DNA of 60,325 bases from an uncultured Desulfovibrio sp. (GCA_905235595.1 CAJOMG010000022.1:1-60325), one strand, 5' to 3'; shown: positions 35,149 through 44,906, counted from the stretch's first letter. Notes: a model not told the origin generated them from the letters alone. Program-made: numbers and translations.

Positions 35149-36740
35149 AACTGCTGCACCATGTGACAACGGCAGAGGATGCCGGCTTACGGCTCGACCG
35201 CGTTCTCTGCAGTCTTGCACCTAATGAATCCCGCGCGGCACTGCAGAAGGCCATCCATGCCGGGAACTGCTGTGTCGATGACATTCCGGTAACCAGCCCA
35301 AACATGCGGCTCCACCCGGGGCAGGCACTTGCATTGCGCATGCCGGACACAGCAACGTCTCTACAGGCCGAGGCAGGACATGTTGAACTGCTCTGGCAAG
35401 ATGCGCATCTCATTGTGTGCAACAAGCCCGCAGGGCTGACGGTACACCCCTGTCCTTCCTGCCCGGAACATACCCTTGTACAACGTCTTCTGGCGCACAT
35501 ACCAGAACTGAGGGCAATGGAAGGGCTACGGCCCGGCATTGTGCACAGGCTGGACAAGAATACCAGCGGCCTCATGGTTGTGGCACTGACTGAAGCCGAC
35601 AGACTGGCCCTCAGCACCGCCTTTGCGCGCCGGGAAGTGCACAAGGAATACCTGGCACTGGTCAGCGGCACTCCGCCTCCTGAGGGATGCTGCACCGAAC
35701 CGCTGGGCCGCAGTGCCACATCCAGAATAAAAATGGCCATTGTACCGGAATCACGCGGAGGACGTGCTGCCCATACACAATGGCGACGCCTGTGGGCGGC
35801 ACCGGATGGACGTTTTTCCCTCCTTGCTGTGCGTATCCTCACAGGGCGTACGCATCAGATCCGTGTGCATATGGCCCATCTTGGCTATCCTTTGCTGGGC
35901 GATACAGTTTACGCCCCCAGGGTATTACAGGCCATGGCCCCCCGACAGATGCTACATGCCTGGCACCTCAGCTTTACACATCCTGCCACCGGCGCAGCCA
36001 TGCAGTTCAACTGCGCCCCGCCTCCAGACATGACAGAAACCGTGGTAAAAAACTGCCGCCGCATGCAGCGCGTTGTGGTGACAGGCAACCCGGGATGTGG
36101 CAAATCCCTGTTCACACAGCGTATGGAGCTCCTGGGTGTTCCCAGCATCAGTGCAGACCATGTGGTGGCAGAGCTCTATGCCAAAGGGGGAGAAGCTGTG
36201 CAGTGGATACGCCGCCTGGGTGATGATCTGCTCACCGCTGCAGGCGCAGTGGACAAGGCTGCCCTGCTTACGGCCATGCGCAACAAACCCGACCTGAAAC
36301 GTGAGGTGGAACGTATTGTCCATGCCCTGACACGGCAGGCCATTGATAATTTTTGGGCACAGCAGGAAGCCAGCGGAGCATCCCTGGCCGTGGCAGAAGT
36401 GCCGCTCTACTTTGAGACCGGTTGGCGCGAAGCCTTTACGCCAAGACCGTTCGTTGTGGGTGTGCGCTGTCCTTTGGCCCTGCGTACGCAACGATTGCAA
36501 GCCAACCGGTGCTGGAGCCAGGAGACCATATCAACTATTGAAGGCTGGCAATGGCCAGAAGAACGCAAGCTGGCCGCTTGTGACATGGTTGTGGACAATA
36601 CGGGCACACAGGCACAGTTGCACGCCCAAGCCGAAAATCTGTTGGCACAGCTCGCCGCACGAAAAAAATCATCCGAAACTGCCCTGCGCGACCACCTTTC
36701 CGCGTTGTGGGCGCAGCCAGACGCCTCTAACGCATCTTGA
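35145..36740 (+). CDS. coaE: Fusion of RluA/RluD-family pseudouridine synthase and dephospho-CoA kinase
   Basis: 531 aa from a GTG at 35145. Residues about 1-65 look like an S4 RNA-binding domain. The synthase follows, with the catalytic Asp in GIVHRLDKNTSGLMV (about 130-144). From about 305 to the end is a dephospho-CoA kinase with Walker A GNPGCGKS (about 313-320), the DxVVAELY stretch, and the CPLALRTQRLQ Arg region. The first half modifies uridine in rRNA; the second phosphorylates dephospho-CoA to CoA. I know this fusion from Desulfovibrio. It is the only coaE-like sequence in the window. Confidence 0.9.
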   Translation: MKLLHHVTTAEDAGLRLDRVLCSLAPNESRAALQKAIHAGNCCVDDIPVTSPNMRLHPGQALALRMPDTATSLQAEAGHVELLWQDAHLIVCNKPAGLTVHPCPSCPEHTLVQRLLAHIPELRAMEGLRPGIVHRLDKNTSGLMVVALTEADRLALSTAFARREVHKEYLALVSGTPPPEGCCTEPLGRSATSRIKMAIVPESRGGRAAHTQWRRLWAAPDGRFSLLAVRILTGRTHQIRVHMAHLGYPLLGDTVYAPRVLQAMAPRQMLHAWHLSFTHPATGAAMQFNCAPPPDMTETVVKNCRRMQRVVVTGNPGCGKSLFTQRMELLGVPSISADHVVAELYAKGGEAVQWIRRLGDDLLTAAGAVDKAALLTAMRNKPDLKREVERIVHALTRQAIDNFWAQQEASGASLAVAEVPLYFETGWREAFTPRPFVVGVRCPLALRTQRLQANRCWSQETISTIEGWQWPEERKLAACDMVVDNTGTQAQLHAQAENLLAQLAARKKSSETALRDHLSALWAQPDASNAS

Positions 36741-36808
36741 CGTTGGGCAGCACAATACCTACGATATATAAAATATGTATTTCACTGCGTACCAGCCATG
36801 GTGCAACC

Positions 36809-37297
36809 ATGCCCACAGCCAAGATTCCCAAAACCAATGCCGCACGTCTACTGGAAACACTGGGCATTCCCTTTGAACTCCACATGGCGGAAGTGGACAG
36901 CAGCGACCTGTCGGCCGTCACCATGGCGCATAAGCTGCATGCAGACCCCGCCTGTGTTTTCAAAACGCTGGTGGTCCGGGGCGACAGAACGGGTGTGCTC
37001 ATGGCCTGCATTCCAGCGGCTGCCGAACTGAACCTCAAGGCTCTGGCCCTTGCCTCGGGCAACAAACATGTAGAAATGGTGTCCCTCAAGGAAGTGCAGC
37101 CTCTCACCGGCTATGTGCGCGGTGGCTGCTCCCCCTTGGCAGCCAAAAAGGCATATCCTGTCTTTGTGGATGAAAGTGCCATTCTTGAACAACGTATCTA
37201 TGTCAGCGCAGGGCACCGCGGTGTTCAGCTCAGGCTTGCACCTGATGACCTGCTGCGTGCCGTTCAAGGCAGTTACGCAGCGCTCACGCGCCTATAG
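36809..37297 (+). CDS. ybaK: YbaK/EbsC-family Cys-tRNA(Pro) deacylase
   Basis: 163 aa from the ATG at 36809, chosen by homology; upstream in-frame starts have no better site. The family pattern is present: TNAARLLETLGIPFELH, the GADPACVFKTLVV-like DPACVFKTLVVRG, and GYVRGGCSPLAAKKAYPVFVDE. The enzyme hydrolyses Cys-tRNA(Pro), clearing a mischarging error in trans. It starts about 70 bp after the RluD-CoaE gene and is followed by the NCS2 permease. Confidence 0.9.
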   Translation: MPTAKIPKTNAARLLETLGIPFELHMAEVDSSDLSAVTMAHKLHADPACVFKTLVVRGDRTGVLMACIPAAAELNLKALALASGNKHVEMVSLKEVQPLTGYVRGGCSPLAAKKAYPVFVDESAILEQRIYVSAGHRGVQLRLAPDDLLRAVQGSYAALTRL

Positions 37298-37331
37298 CCC
37301 ATACGGCTAGCAAATGCCTGAAGGAAGAATC

Positions 37332-38648
37332 ATGCGCATATCCCTCATAGAACGAATTTTCCATGTAGAACAGCGCGGGAGCACAATCCGTCGGGAACTC
37401 CTGGCCGGGCAAACCAGCTTTATGGCCATGTGTTACGTCATCTTTGTAGTGCCGGGCATGCTGGCAGATGCGGGCATGCCCAAGGATGCCGCCGTAGCCG
37501 CTACCATCTGGGTGACCATTCTCGCCACACTGCTCATGGGTTTCTGGGCACGCTTTCCCGTGGCAGTAGCACCGGGCCTGGGCATCAGCGCATTTTTTGC
37601 CTACTACATTTGCGGTCCTGCGGGCTACGACTGGCGAACAGGGCTTGGTGCCGTCTTTATTTCCGGAGTGATCTTTTTGCTGCTTACGCTGACCAAAGTA
37701 CGCCAGATGATCATTGACGCCGTGCCCATGGACCTCAAGTACGCCATCGTAGTGGGCATAGGAGCCTTCATCGCCTTTATTGGCATGAAGAACTGCGGCA
37801 TTGTGGCAGGGGATGCCGCAACATTCGTGACTCTGGGCAATCTTGCAGCCCCCCAGACCCTGCTGGCCGTGTGCGGCATATTCCTCACAGGAGCATTACT
37901 GGCACTGCGCGTGCCCGGCAGCATGGTTATCAGCATTGTCATCATAAGCGCGCTGGGCATAGCCCTGGGCATTTCACAACCTCCACAGGATAATTTCTTC
38001 AGCCCGATACCGCCCCTTCCAATGGATGTCATCGGACAGCTGGACATCAAAGACGCACTGGCACACGGCCTGTTTTCCATTATCTTCACCCTGACAATGG
38101 TGGATCTGTTTGACAACATGGGCGTACTCATCGGACTTTCACAGAAAGCCGGATTCATTCACAAAGACGGCCATATCGAAAACCTGGATAAGGCCCTCGT
38201 CACCGACTCCATTGCTACCATGACCAGCGCAGTCATGGGTGCCACTACTGCTACCAGTTATCTGGAATGCGCCACCGGCGTGATAGAAGGCGGTCGTACA
38301 GGCCTGACGGCAGTGACCATCGCTGTCCTGTTCTTTCTGACGCTCTTCTTCACCCCCCTAGTGGCACTGGTGCCCTCTTATGCCACAGCCCCAGTGCTTA
38401 TTATTGTGGGTGCCATGATGATGCAGGAAGTGGCAAAGATCCGCTTTCAGGAATTTACAGTAGCTCTGCCAGCTTTTCTGACTATCATCTCCATGCCGCT
38501 GACCTTCAACATCGCCACCGGATTCGGCTTTGGTTTTGTGAGTTGGGTTGGCCTGAGAGCGCTCACCGGACGTTTTCGGGAAATGCATGGCATTATGCTT
38601 ATCATTGCTCTCTGCTTTGCCGTGAACTTTGCCCTGCGTCTTCAATGA
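37332..38648 (+). CDS. NCS2-family purine/xanthine-uracil permease (AzgA type)
   Basis: 438 aa from the ATG at 37332, with GAAGGAAG upstream. About twelve to fourteen hydrophobic segments are present, with the AzgA-type features SFMAMCYVIFVVPGMLADAGM and PVAVAPGLGISAFFAY. Also present is the MVDLFDNMGVLIG segment that carries a substrate-binding acid. It should take up guanine, hypoxanthine or adenine using an ion gradient. Confidence 0.88.
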   Translation: MRISLIERIFHVEQRGSTIRRELLAGQTSFMAMCYVIFVVPGMLADAGMPKDAAVAATIWVTILATLLMGFWARFPVAVAPGLGISAFFAYYICGPAGYDWRTGLGAVFISGVIFLLLTLTKVRQMIIDAVPMDLKYAIVVGIGAFIAFIGMKNCGIVAGDAATFVTLGNLAAPQTLLAVCGIFLTGALLALRVPGSMVISIVIISALGIALGISQPPQDNFFSPIPPLPMDVIGQLDIKDALAHGLFSIIFTLTMVDLFDNMGVLIGLSQKAGFIHKDGHIENLDKALVTDSIATMTSAVMGATTATSYLECATGVIEGGRTGLTAVTIAVLFFLTLFFTPLVALVPSYATAPVLIIVGAMMMQEVAKIRFQEFTVALPAFLTIISMPLTFNIATGFGFGFVSWVGLRALTGRFREMHGIMLIIALCFAVNFALRLQ

Positions 38649-38714
38649 ATATCCCCGTGACAGTGGCAGACGAAGAGTATAGCAAATAACACGTATCAAT
38701 AACTGAGGTGCCCC

Positions 38715-38873
38715 ATGTGGACAGTGCTAGCGCTTGTGATCACTCTGGCCGCGGCTTCAGGCTTTGCCATTTTTGTACACCGTGCCCTGCGTAATACGCC
38801 CTATGAGGGCCGCACCTTTGGCTGCGGTGCCGGCTACCAGCCAAAACGCCGTGACCTGGAGACAACTCACTGA
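38715..38873 (+). CDS. 52-aa single-span membrane protein
   Basis: An ATG at 38715, with GAGGTG five bases upstream, opens a 52-codon frame. It has one N-terminal hydrophobic helix (VLALVITLAAASGFAIFV). A soluble tail follows, with RNTPYEGRTFGCGAGY and a basic QPKRRDLE end. The frame is short but has a good site, typical composition and codon use like the neighbours, and is followed by a terminator. No family is recognised. Confidence 0.65.
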   Translation: MWTVLALVITLAAASGFAIFVHRALRNTPYEGRTFGCGAGYQPKRRDLETTH

Positions 38874-38930
38874 AAAAACGTCTTCCCACCGTATAATCTA
38901 TCTGAGACATGATGTCGCAAACAAAAGAAA

Positions 38931-38963
38931 AACCGCAGCATCTAACGGGGGACTGCTACGGTT
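38931..38963. terminator. Bidirectional terminator between the 52-aa gene and the MATE gene
   Basis: AACCGCAGCA and TGCTACGGTT pair with one mismatch. A CTTTTTG run follows on the plus strand and GGTTTTTCTTTTG on the minus strand. Confidence 0.75.
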
Positions 38964-38976
38964 CTTTTTGTAATAT

Positions 38977-40296
38977 CTAACGCCGTTTCCAGGCAAAAAA
39001 TGCGGGCACAAGCAAAAGCATGGCCCCTGCCAATGCCAAGGGTGAGGCCAGGCACACACCGTCAAACCCCAGCGGAACAACCAAAAAAAGTGCCGCTGCG
39101 CAACGCATGACCAGCTCAAGCAAACCTGAAGCCGTGGTAATCACACTCTTGCCGAGGCCCTGAAGGGCGTTGCGTAAAACAAACATCAACGCAAGCAGCC
39201 AATAGAGCCCGCACTGAATCTGCAAAAGCCGCTGGCCAAGAGTCACCACGACTTCCTGCCCATCCCCCACAAAAACACGCAGAAGCGGTGCTCCCAAGGT
39301 AATGCAGAATGCAGCGGCCATAAAGGCATAGACAACAGCCACAAGGCTGGCATCGCGCACGCCCTGGCACACGCGCGCTGGCAAGCCTGCCCCGATGTTC
39401 TGGCCTACATAGGTTGCCACGGCCCTGCCAATGCTGACAAGCGGCATGACGGCAATGGCGTCTACCCGCGCAACGGATGTACAGGCGGCCACGGCCGATG
39501 CTCCCAGGCCGTTGAGAGCTGTTTGCAGCACAAGAAAACCCACATTGATCACGGCACCTTGCAACCCCATTGGCAGGCCAAGTGCCAGATGCCTGCGAAA
39601 GATAGGCCAGGTGAGATAACGCCAGTCATTGCCATGGGGCCGCAGTTCAGGAATATGTCTCCATATGTGAATGCCGCAGAGCACGGCAGATATGCCCAGC
39701 GATGTTATTGTGGCCCAGGCTGCGCCGGCAGTGCCCAGGTTAAAACCAAGAATGAACAAAAAATCCAATCCAATATTCAACACGCAGGTCAGCACAAGAA
39801 AGACCAGTGGCGTGCGGCTGTCACCCAGAGCAGTGATACTGGAGGAAAAGATGTTGTAAAAGACCATAGTGCCACCGCCCAGCAATGTGACAGACAAATA
39901 GGCGACGGCCGGCGCAAAGGCCTCTTGGGGGGCATTGGTCCAGCGCAGGGCGGACTCAGTCACGAGTGAACTTACGGCCAGCAGCACTGAAAGCAGAATG
40001 CCAAGCACAAGGCTTGCACAAAAAGCACGGCGCAGTCCGGGTCTGTTGCCAGCACCATAAAGCTGTGAACAAAAAATGGAGAAGCCCTGTGCCAAGCCAA
40101 TAACAAGGCCCATGAACATAAAGCCTATGGGTCCGGTAAGACCAACACCGGCTAGAGCCTCTACGCCAAGAATCCGCCCCACGATGATCATGTCTGCCAT
40201 TGAGTACAAAAGCTGGAACATATTGCCAAGCATCATGGGCAGGGCAAAGACAATAATGAGCCGCATGGGACGGCCTGCAGTGAGCTGTGTTGCCAT
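38977..40296 (-). CDS. MATE-family efflux protein
   Basis: 439 aa with about twelve membrane segments. It begins with the MATE opening MRLIIVFALPMMLGNMFQLLYSMADMIIVGR. The repeat halves are visible, and the middle has FSSSITALGDSRTPLVF. Such proteins export cationic compounds against a sodium or proton gradient. It converges on the 52-aa gene and is separated from it by a terminator. The substrate is unknown. It stands among three MFS exporters. Confidence 0.9.
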   Translation of the reverse strand: MATQLTAGRPMRLIIVFALPMMLGNMFQLLYSMADMIIVGRILGVEALAGVGLTGPIGFMFMGLVIGLAQGFSIFCSQLYGAGNRPGLRRAFCASLVLGILLSVLLAVSSLVTESALRWTNAPQEAFAPAVAYLSVTLLGGGTMVFYNIFSSSITALGDSRTPLVFLVLTCVLNIGLDFLFILGFNLGTAGAAWATITSLGISAVLCGIHIWRHIPELRPHGNDWRYLTWPIFRRHLALGLPMGLQGAVINVGFLVLQTALNGLGASAVAACTSVARVDAIAVMPLVSIGRAVATYVGQNIGAGLPARVCQGVRDASLVAVVYAFMAAAFCITLGAPLLRVFVGDGQEVVVTLGQRLLQIQCGLYWLLALMFVLRNALQGLGKSVITTASGLLELVMRCAAALFLVVPLGFDGVCLASPLALAGAMLLLVPAFFAWKRR

Positions 40297-40379
40297 AGCA
40301 TAGATGCCCGCCGTAAGCTCCCATGCATATCTCGCCTAGGAAGCTAGTCGGCGGGCAGTAAGCTACTCTCTTGAATACG

Positions 40380-40820
40380 TTAGTACACCCACTTTGTGCC
40401 GTCATAATGGATGAGTTCACTAACCCCGCGAGACTTCAGCTCAAGACAATCCGTGCTCTCAAGGGCTGCTTTCTTGGTCGCACCACGGCATTCCAAGGTG
40501 CGTTCCACATAGCGCACATAGCCCACATACTGCCCCTGCCCGGATGTGCTCGGGTTCATGGAGGTGCTCACCTTGTTTTCGTCGATGTCAATATAGGTGG
40601 CCAAATACTGCTTACCGTGCTTGCGTACCTTTTTGGCTCCCTTGTTGGGTACTATTGTACGGGCGGCCTGAGCCACAAGTTTATGGCCTACTTTGTCCAA
40701 ATCTGCTGCAATCTGGGCATCCGCGCTGACGGCGCTGGAGGCCGCCGTACCGCCATTTTTGGCAGCAGTACAGCCACATACGATGAAACATAACATGAGA
40801 ACAGGCAACATCAATTTCAT
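40380..40820 (-). CDS. Lipoprotein of unknown function
   Basis: 146 aa with a lipoprotein signal ending in the lipobox IVCGC, and AAGGAGA upstream of the ATG. The mature part has a QYLATYIDIDENKVSTSMNP stretch and a C-terminal ERTLECRG / CLELKSRGV pair of Cys. No domain is recognised. It diverges from the MFS gene, with an inverted repeat between them. Confidence 0.65.
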   Translation of the reverse strand: MKLMLPVLMLCFIVCGCTAAKNGGTAASSAVSADAQIAADLDKVGHKLVAQAARTIVPNKGAKKVRKHGKQYLATYIDIDENKVSTSMNPSTSGQGQYVGYVRYVERTLECRGATKKAALESTDCLELKSRGVSELIHYDGTKWVY

Positions 40821-40840
40821 ATAAACTCTCCTTGAATTTT

Positions 40841-40855
40841 ACATGCCACGCATGT
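40841..40855. repeat. Inverted repeat between divergent lipoprotein and MFS genes
   Basis: ACATGC-CAC-GCATGT is a perfect 6-bp-arm dyad with a 3-bp spacer, 21 bp from the lipoprotein start. It could be an operator shared by the divergent pair. Confidence 0.4.
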
Positions 40856-40978
40856 CTTGAAAATTTTTAGAAATGATATCTATCCTGTTATGTGACAAAA
40901 ATCTAGTTGTTATATACAGTACGATGTGGCACATGTATCTTCTTACATCCCCTTGCCCAAACGAGTAGTTTTGTATCA

Positions 40979-42214
40979 ATGACATCATATAAAACGACGC
41001 TGTCGTCCTCGGGCGAAGACCGTCTCTGGACTGCTGACTATCTAAAAATTCTGGCAACGAATTTTACGGCTTCGTTTGCCTTTTATCTTGTCACTCCCCT
41101 GCTGCCCCTTTTCCTGAGCGAAACCTTTGCCGCACCCAAGGACGTTATCGGTCTGGCCCTTTCCGGCTACGCCGTCATGGCCATCCTAGCCCGCCCTGTG
41201 GCCGGGTGGCTGGTAGACACCTTACCACGCAAGCGGGTGCTTTTGGCCTGCATCTTCTTCAATTTTCTTTTCTTTGGCAGCTACATTCTGGCAGGTTCCC
41301 TGGCTTTCTTTGTCACCATGCGCACAATGCATGGCTGCCCTTTCGGAGCGTTCACCGTAGCCAACAATACCGCAGTCATTGACGTACTGCCGCCAAGCCG
41401 ACGCAACGAAGGCATCGGCTTTTACGGCTTAAGCAACAATATCGCCATGGCTATGGCCCCCACTGTAGGCATTTATGTCTACACTGCGCTGCACGATTTC
41501 AATGTGCTGTTTATTATTGCCCTGGTGGTGGCAGCAGTGGGCTTTATGCTGGGCTGCACAGTGCACATGCGACCTCATACTCTGGCTCCAAGGGCACCAG
41601 GAAAGGTGCACCTAGGCAATTTTATTCTTCTGAACGGCTGGATGCTTGGCTGCAATATGGCTTTTTTCGGCTGCTGCTATGGGGCCTTGAGCAATTACCT
41701 CGCCATCTATGGGAAAGAAATCTTGGGCATTACCAGCGGCACAGGCACCTTTTTTTTCTTGCAGGCTATCGGTCTCATCCTCTCCAGACTGCAGGGAAAC
41801 AAGTCGCTACGAAAAGGCAACTTCGTCCGCCATGCCCTGCAGGGCATACTTTTCTCTACCTGCGGATACACCCTGTTCATCGCCTGTCCAGGTTTCATGG
41901 CCTACTATGGCTCAGCCCTGCTCATCGGTCTGGGCAACGGGCATTTATGGCCTGCCTTCCAGAACATGATCCTCGGTGTCGCCCACAGTACTGAATATGG
42001 CACTGCCATGTCCACCATACTTTGTTCATGGAGCCTGGGTATCGGCCTGGGCATCTTCCTCGGCGGATTCCTGGCCGAGCACCTTGGCTATACGTTTATG
42101 TTCTGGGCAGTAGCCGTGCTGCACTGCTCAGGGCTTGGGCTGTTTGTGCTTGCCACACGCCAGTTTTACAGACAACACCTGTGCGACAGCCAAAACGATG
42201 CCAGCCTGAAGTGA
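40979..42214 (+). CDS. MFS exporter
   Basis: 411 aa from the ATG at 40979; an upstream ATG at 40907 gives an unlikely leader. It has about twelve hydrophobic segments. The MFS loop 2-3 motif appears as GWLVDTLPRKRVLLA, and the antiporter-type helix five region is rich in Gly. The family suggests small-molecule export. It is the first of three MFS genes in line on the plus strand. Confidence 0.75.
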   Translation: MTSYKTTLSSSGEDRLWTADYLKILATNFTASFAFYLVTPLLPLFLSETFAAPKDVIGLALSGYAVMAILARPVAGWLVDTLPRKRVLLACIFFNFLFFGSYILAGSLAFFVTMRTMHGCPFGAFTVANNTAVIDVLPPSRRNEGIGFYGLSNNIAMAMAPTVGIYVYTALHDFNVLFIIALVVAAVGFMLGCTVHMRPHTLAPRAPGKVHLGNFILLNGWMLGCNMAFFGCCYGALSNYLAIYGKEILGITSGTGTFFFLQAIGLILSRLQGNKSLRKGNFVRHALQGILFSTCGYTLFIACPGFMAYYGSALLIGLGNGHLWPAFQNMILGVAHSTEYGTAMSTILCSWSLGIGLGIFLGGFLAEHLGYTFMFWAVAVLHCSGLGLFVLATRQFYRQHLCDSQNDASLK

Positions 42215-42304
42215 ACTCCAAAAACGTGGCGTAACCTCTGTGCCGGTACTTGACAGCCGACAGCGACGGGGTGAACATCCCGCCCGCATCAAGGAGGATG
42301 CCAT

Positions 42305-43549
42305 ATGCCGCACCAGCGCGTTCACAGCGCCAACGTATTCAGGACATACATATGCCTTCTTCTGCTTACGGCATGTGCCTACGCTCTGATGTATGGACCG
42401 CAGCCCATGTTTAACTGCATCGGCCAGGAGCTCGCTGTTGATCGCAGCCACATTGGCCTGCTCGTCAGCGTATACATGCTTTCCCTGAGCATTTCCCCCC
42501 TGTGCGTAGGTTTACTACTGGGGCGTACGGGAATACGACGGGCCATACTCGCCTCTTCCGCCCTCTTGGGAATAAGCGGCGCAGGAATGTATTGCGCAAC
42601 ATCCTTCGGGGGTCTTCTTGCAATCCGCGTATTGCAGGCCATTCTCACACCGGTGCTGCTCACCAGCGTCATGGCCTGCATTGCCGGCATGTTTCGCCAT
42701 CTGGATATGAAACGGGCACTTGCCGGCTACGTGACGGCAACGCTTGTAGGCTCACTGACAGGCCGTCTTGGCGGCGGCTACAGTGCAGAAATTTTTGGCT
42801 GGCGTACCACACTTGCAGCCATCTGTGGACTGTTTTTGCTCTGCCTTGTTCTCGCACGAAGTATTCCCGAACAGGTCGGCGGTAAACCCCAGACCCACCG
42901 TATCAGTGATTATCTGACTGTGCTCAAACAAAAGGGGGTTGCCAGCCTGCTTTTTGTGGAGGCGTGCGGCATCTTTACCTTTGCTGCCATTGGCAATCTT
43001 GTGCCCCTGCGCATGGCAGAACTGGGTCGGGGTCAGTCGGAAGGGCTCATTGGCCTGATGTACCTGGGCTATTCCATTGGTCTTGTGGCTTCGCTGACTC
43101 TCAACCCGTTGCAGCGCCTGTTTGGTTCGGCCAACAACCTGCTCATTTTCGGAGGGGCGGTCTTTACTGTTTCCCTGCTCTCACTGTACCCGCCTTTGGT
43201 CTGGACGATTTTCAGCGGCTTATGGTTCATTGCCCTGGGCCAATTTATTGTCCACTCCCTGGCACCGGGTCTTATCAATCAGCTAGCCACCAAATCGGGG
43301 CAATGCGATCACGGCATGGTCAACGGCCTCTTCCTCTCCAGCTACTATTTTGGTGGTGTGCTGGGGTCGTGGCTGCCAGGCATCATCTATGCCCACTGTG
43401 GCTGGCTGGCCTGCCTTGCCTGCATGTTCGCCGTGCAGCTCACGTCTTTGCTTGTGCTTCTCCTGCGTAGGCATGGCACTGCAACAAATGCCGACGCTAA
43501 CCCACACGCAGCCATTAATGCAGCCCCAGATATTCATGGCCCGCAGTAA
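42305..43549 (+). CDS. MFS exporter
   Basis: 414 aa with AAGGAGG upstream of the ATG. Twelve hydrophobic segments are seen, and loop 2-3 reads LLGRTGIRRAIL. The helix VLQAILTPVLLTSVMACIAGMF and the later GGGYSAEIFGWR resemble YnfM-type and arabinose-efflux exporters. The gene starts 91 bp after the previous exporter. The substrate is unknown. Confidence 0.75.
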   Translation: MPHQRVHSANVFRTYICLLLLTACAYALMYGPQPMFNCIGQELAVDRSHIGLLVSVYMLSLSISPLCVGLLLGRTGIRRAILASSALLGISGAGMYCATSFGGLLAIRVLQAILTPVLLTSVMACIAGMFRHLDMKRALAGYVTATLVGSLTGRLGGGYSAEIFGWRTTLAAICGLFLLCLVLARSIPEQVGGKPQTHRISDYLTVLKQKGVASLLFVEACGIFTFAAIGNLVPLRMAELGRGQSEGLIGLMYLGYSIGLVASLTLNPLQRLFGSANNLLIFGGAVFTVSLLSLYPPLVWTIFSGLWFIALGQFIVHSLAPGLINQLATKSGQCDHGMVNGLFLSSYYFGGVLGSWLPGIIYAHCGWLACLACMFAVQLTSLLVLLLRRHGTATNADANPHAAINAAPDIHGPQ

Positions 43550-43634
43550 TGGTGCCTGTCCCGTCCAGAGCCACAATACTTTACACCTGCTTGCTCCAGC
43601 ACCTCGACGATTTTGCACAAGGAGTATAACATCA

Positions 43635-44906
43635 ATGGCCCAATCTCCCGCCCCATACCGTTCCCTGGCAGATATCCACGGCGCACAACGCATCTTTGTC
43701 ATTGTGCTGCTGGCCTTTCTGGCTGGTTTTGGTCCCCTCTGCACCGACATGTACCTTCCGGCCCTGCCCGACATTGCACGAGATCTCGCCATCCCGGCAT
43801 CAATGGCACAGGCAAGCATTGCCGCATGCCTGCTGGGCCTGGCATTAGGTCAGATTGTTATCGGGCCCATTTCGGATGGTATTGGTCGCAAAGGTATCCT
43901 GCTTGTCTCATTGATGCTGTTTACGGTCGCTTCCGTGCTTTGTGCCTATGCTCCTACTGGAGAAATATTTCTTGTGCTGCGTTTTTTACAGGGGCTCGGC
44001 GGGGCTGGCGGGGCTGTACTCTGCCGGGCGCTCAGTTGCGATTCCTTCACGGGTTCTCGGCTGACCAGCTTTATGGCCATGTTCATGGCCATTACCGGCA
44101 TTGCCCCCGTAGTCGGCCCCATTGGCGGCGGTTGCATCACTACTACTGCCCTGGGCTGGCGCGGCATTTTTTTCCTGCTCACCGGCATCGGTGCGGCTCT
44201 CTGGCTTGGCTGCCGCCTGGCTATACCAGAAACTCTTGCGCCGCACCAGCGCGTGCGTGGCGGCATGGCCGCATCCTTCCGTAACATGGGGCAGCTCTTC
44301 CACCAGCGAGCCTTTCTCTGGTATACGGGAGTGCAGGGCTTCACTGCGGCAGGATTTTTCTGCTACATTTCGGCCTCTCCCTTTATCTTTATCCGTATCT
44401 ACGGCTTCAGCGTGGAACAGTTCGGGCTATTCTTTAGTGCCAACGCCATGGTGCTGGTGCTCTCCTCTCTTGTAGTAGGTCAGCTGAGCGGTCGCTTTGG
44501 CGACAGAACCCTGCTGGCCATTGGCAACTTCTGTCGTGCTCTGGCCTGTCTTGCCATTTTGGCTGTGGCGATGCTGCATCCGACTTCACCCGTTCCCATG
44601 ATGGCAAGCCTCATGGCTATGCTGACAGCCCAGGGTTTCACCAAGCCTACAAGCTTCACCTTGGCCATCATGGCTCAGAACGTAGGTGCAGGTGCGGCTT
44701 CCGGCATTCTTGGCGTAGTCTTCTTTATCTGTGGAGCTGCAGCTTCACCGCTGGCCGGCATTGCTGGGCCAGAAAACGCCCTGCCCCTGGGCATTATGAG
44801 CGCACTCTCCGGCCTGGGAGCATTCCTTTGCACCATCTATGGCAACCGGGCCTATACAAGGATGCACACCAAACCATCCCAAGCCCGGGATTTATTGCAG
44901 AACTGA
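43635..44906 (+). CDS. Bcr/CflA-type drug exporter (MFS)
   Basis: 423 aa from the ATG at 43635, which has AAGGAG upstream; the frame is open to 43350 but that part lies within the previous gene. It opens with the family motif FGPLCTDMYLPALPDIARDL. Also present are loop 2-3 ISDGIGRKGILLVS and the helix RFLQGLGGAGGAVLCRAL. These belong to the Bcr/CflA family, which exports drugs such as bicyclomycin or small peptides. Confidence 0.85.
   Translation: MAQSPAPYRSLADIHGAQRIFVIVLLAFLAGFGPLCTDMYLPALPDIARDLAIPASMAQASIAACLLGLALGQIVIGPISDGIGRKGILLVSLMLFTVASVLCAYAPTGEIFLVLRFLQGLGGAGGAVLCRALSCDSFTGSRLTSFMAMFMAITGIAPVVGPIGGGCITTTALGWRGIFFLLTGIGAALWLGCRLAIPETLAPHQRVRGGMAASFRNMGQLFHQRAFLWYTGVQGFTAAGFFCYISASPFIFIRIYGFSVEQFGLFFSANAMVLVLSSLVVGQLSGRFGDRTLLAIGNFCRALACLAILAVAMLHPTSPVPMMASLMAMLTAQGFTKPTSFTLAIMAQNVGAGAASGILGVVFFICGAAASPLAGIAGPENALPLGIMSALSGLGAFLCTIYGNRAYTRMHTKPSQARDLLQN

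Noticed and set aside
42240..42304. Possible riboswitch or attenuator before the second MFS gene
   Set aside because: A TTGACA-like element and GC-rich pairing are present but no known riboswitch core or stable alternative stems were seen.
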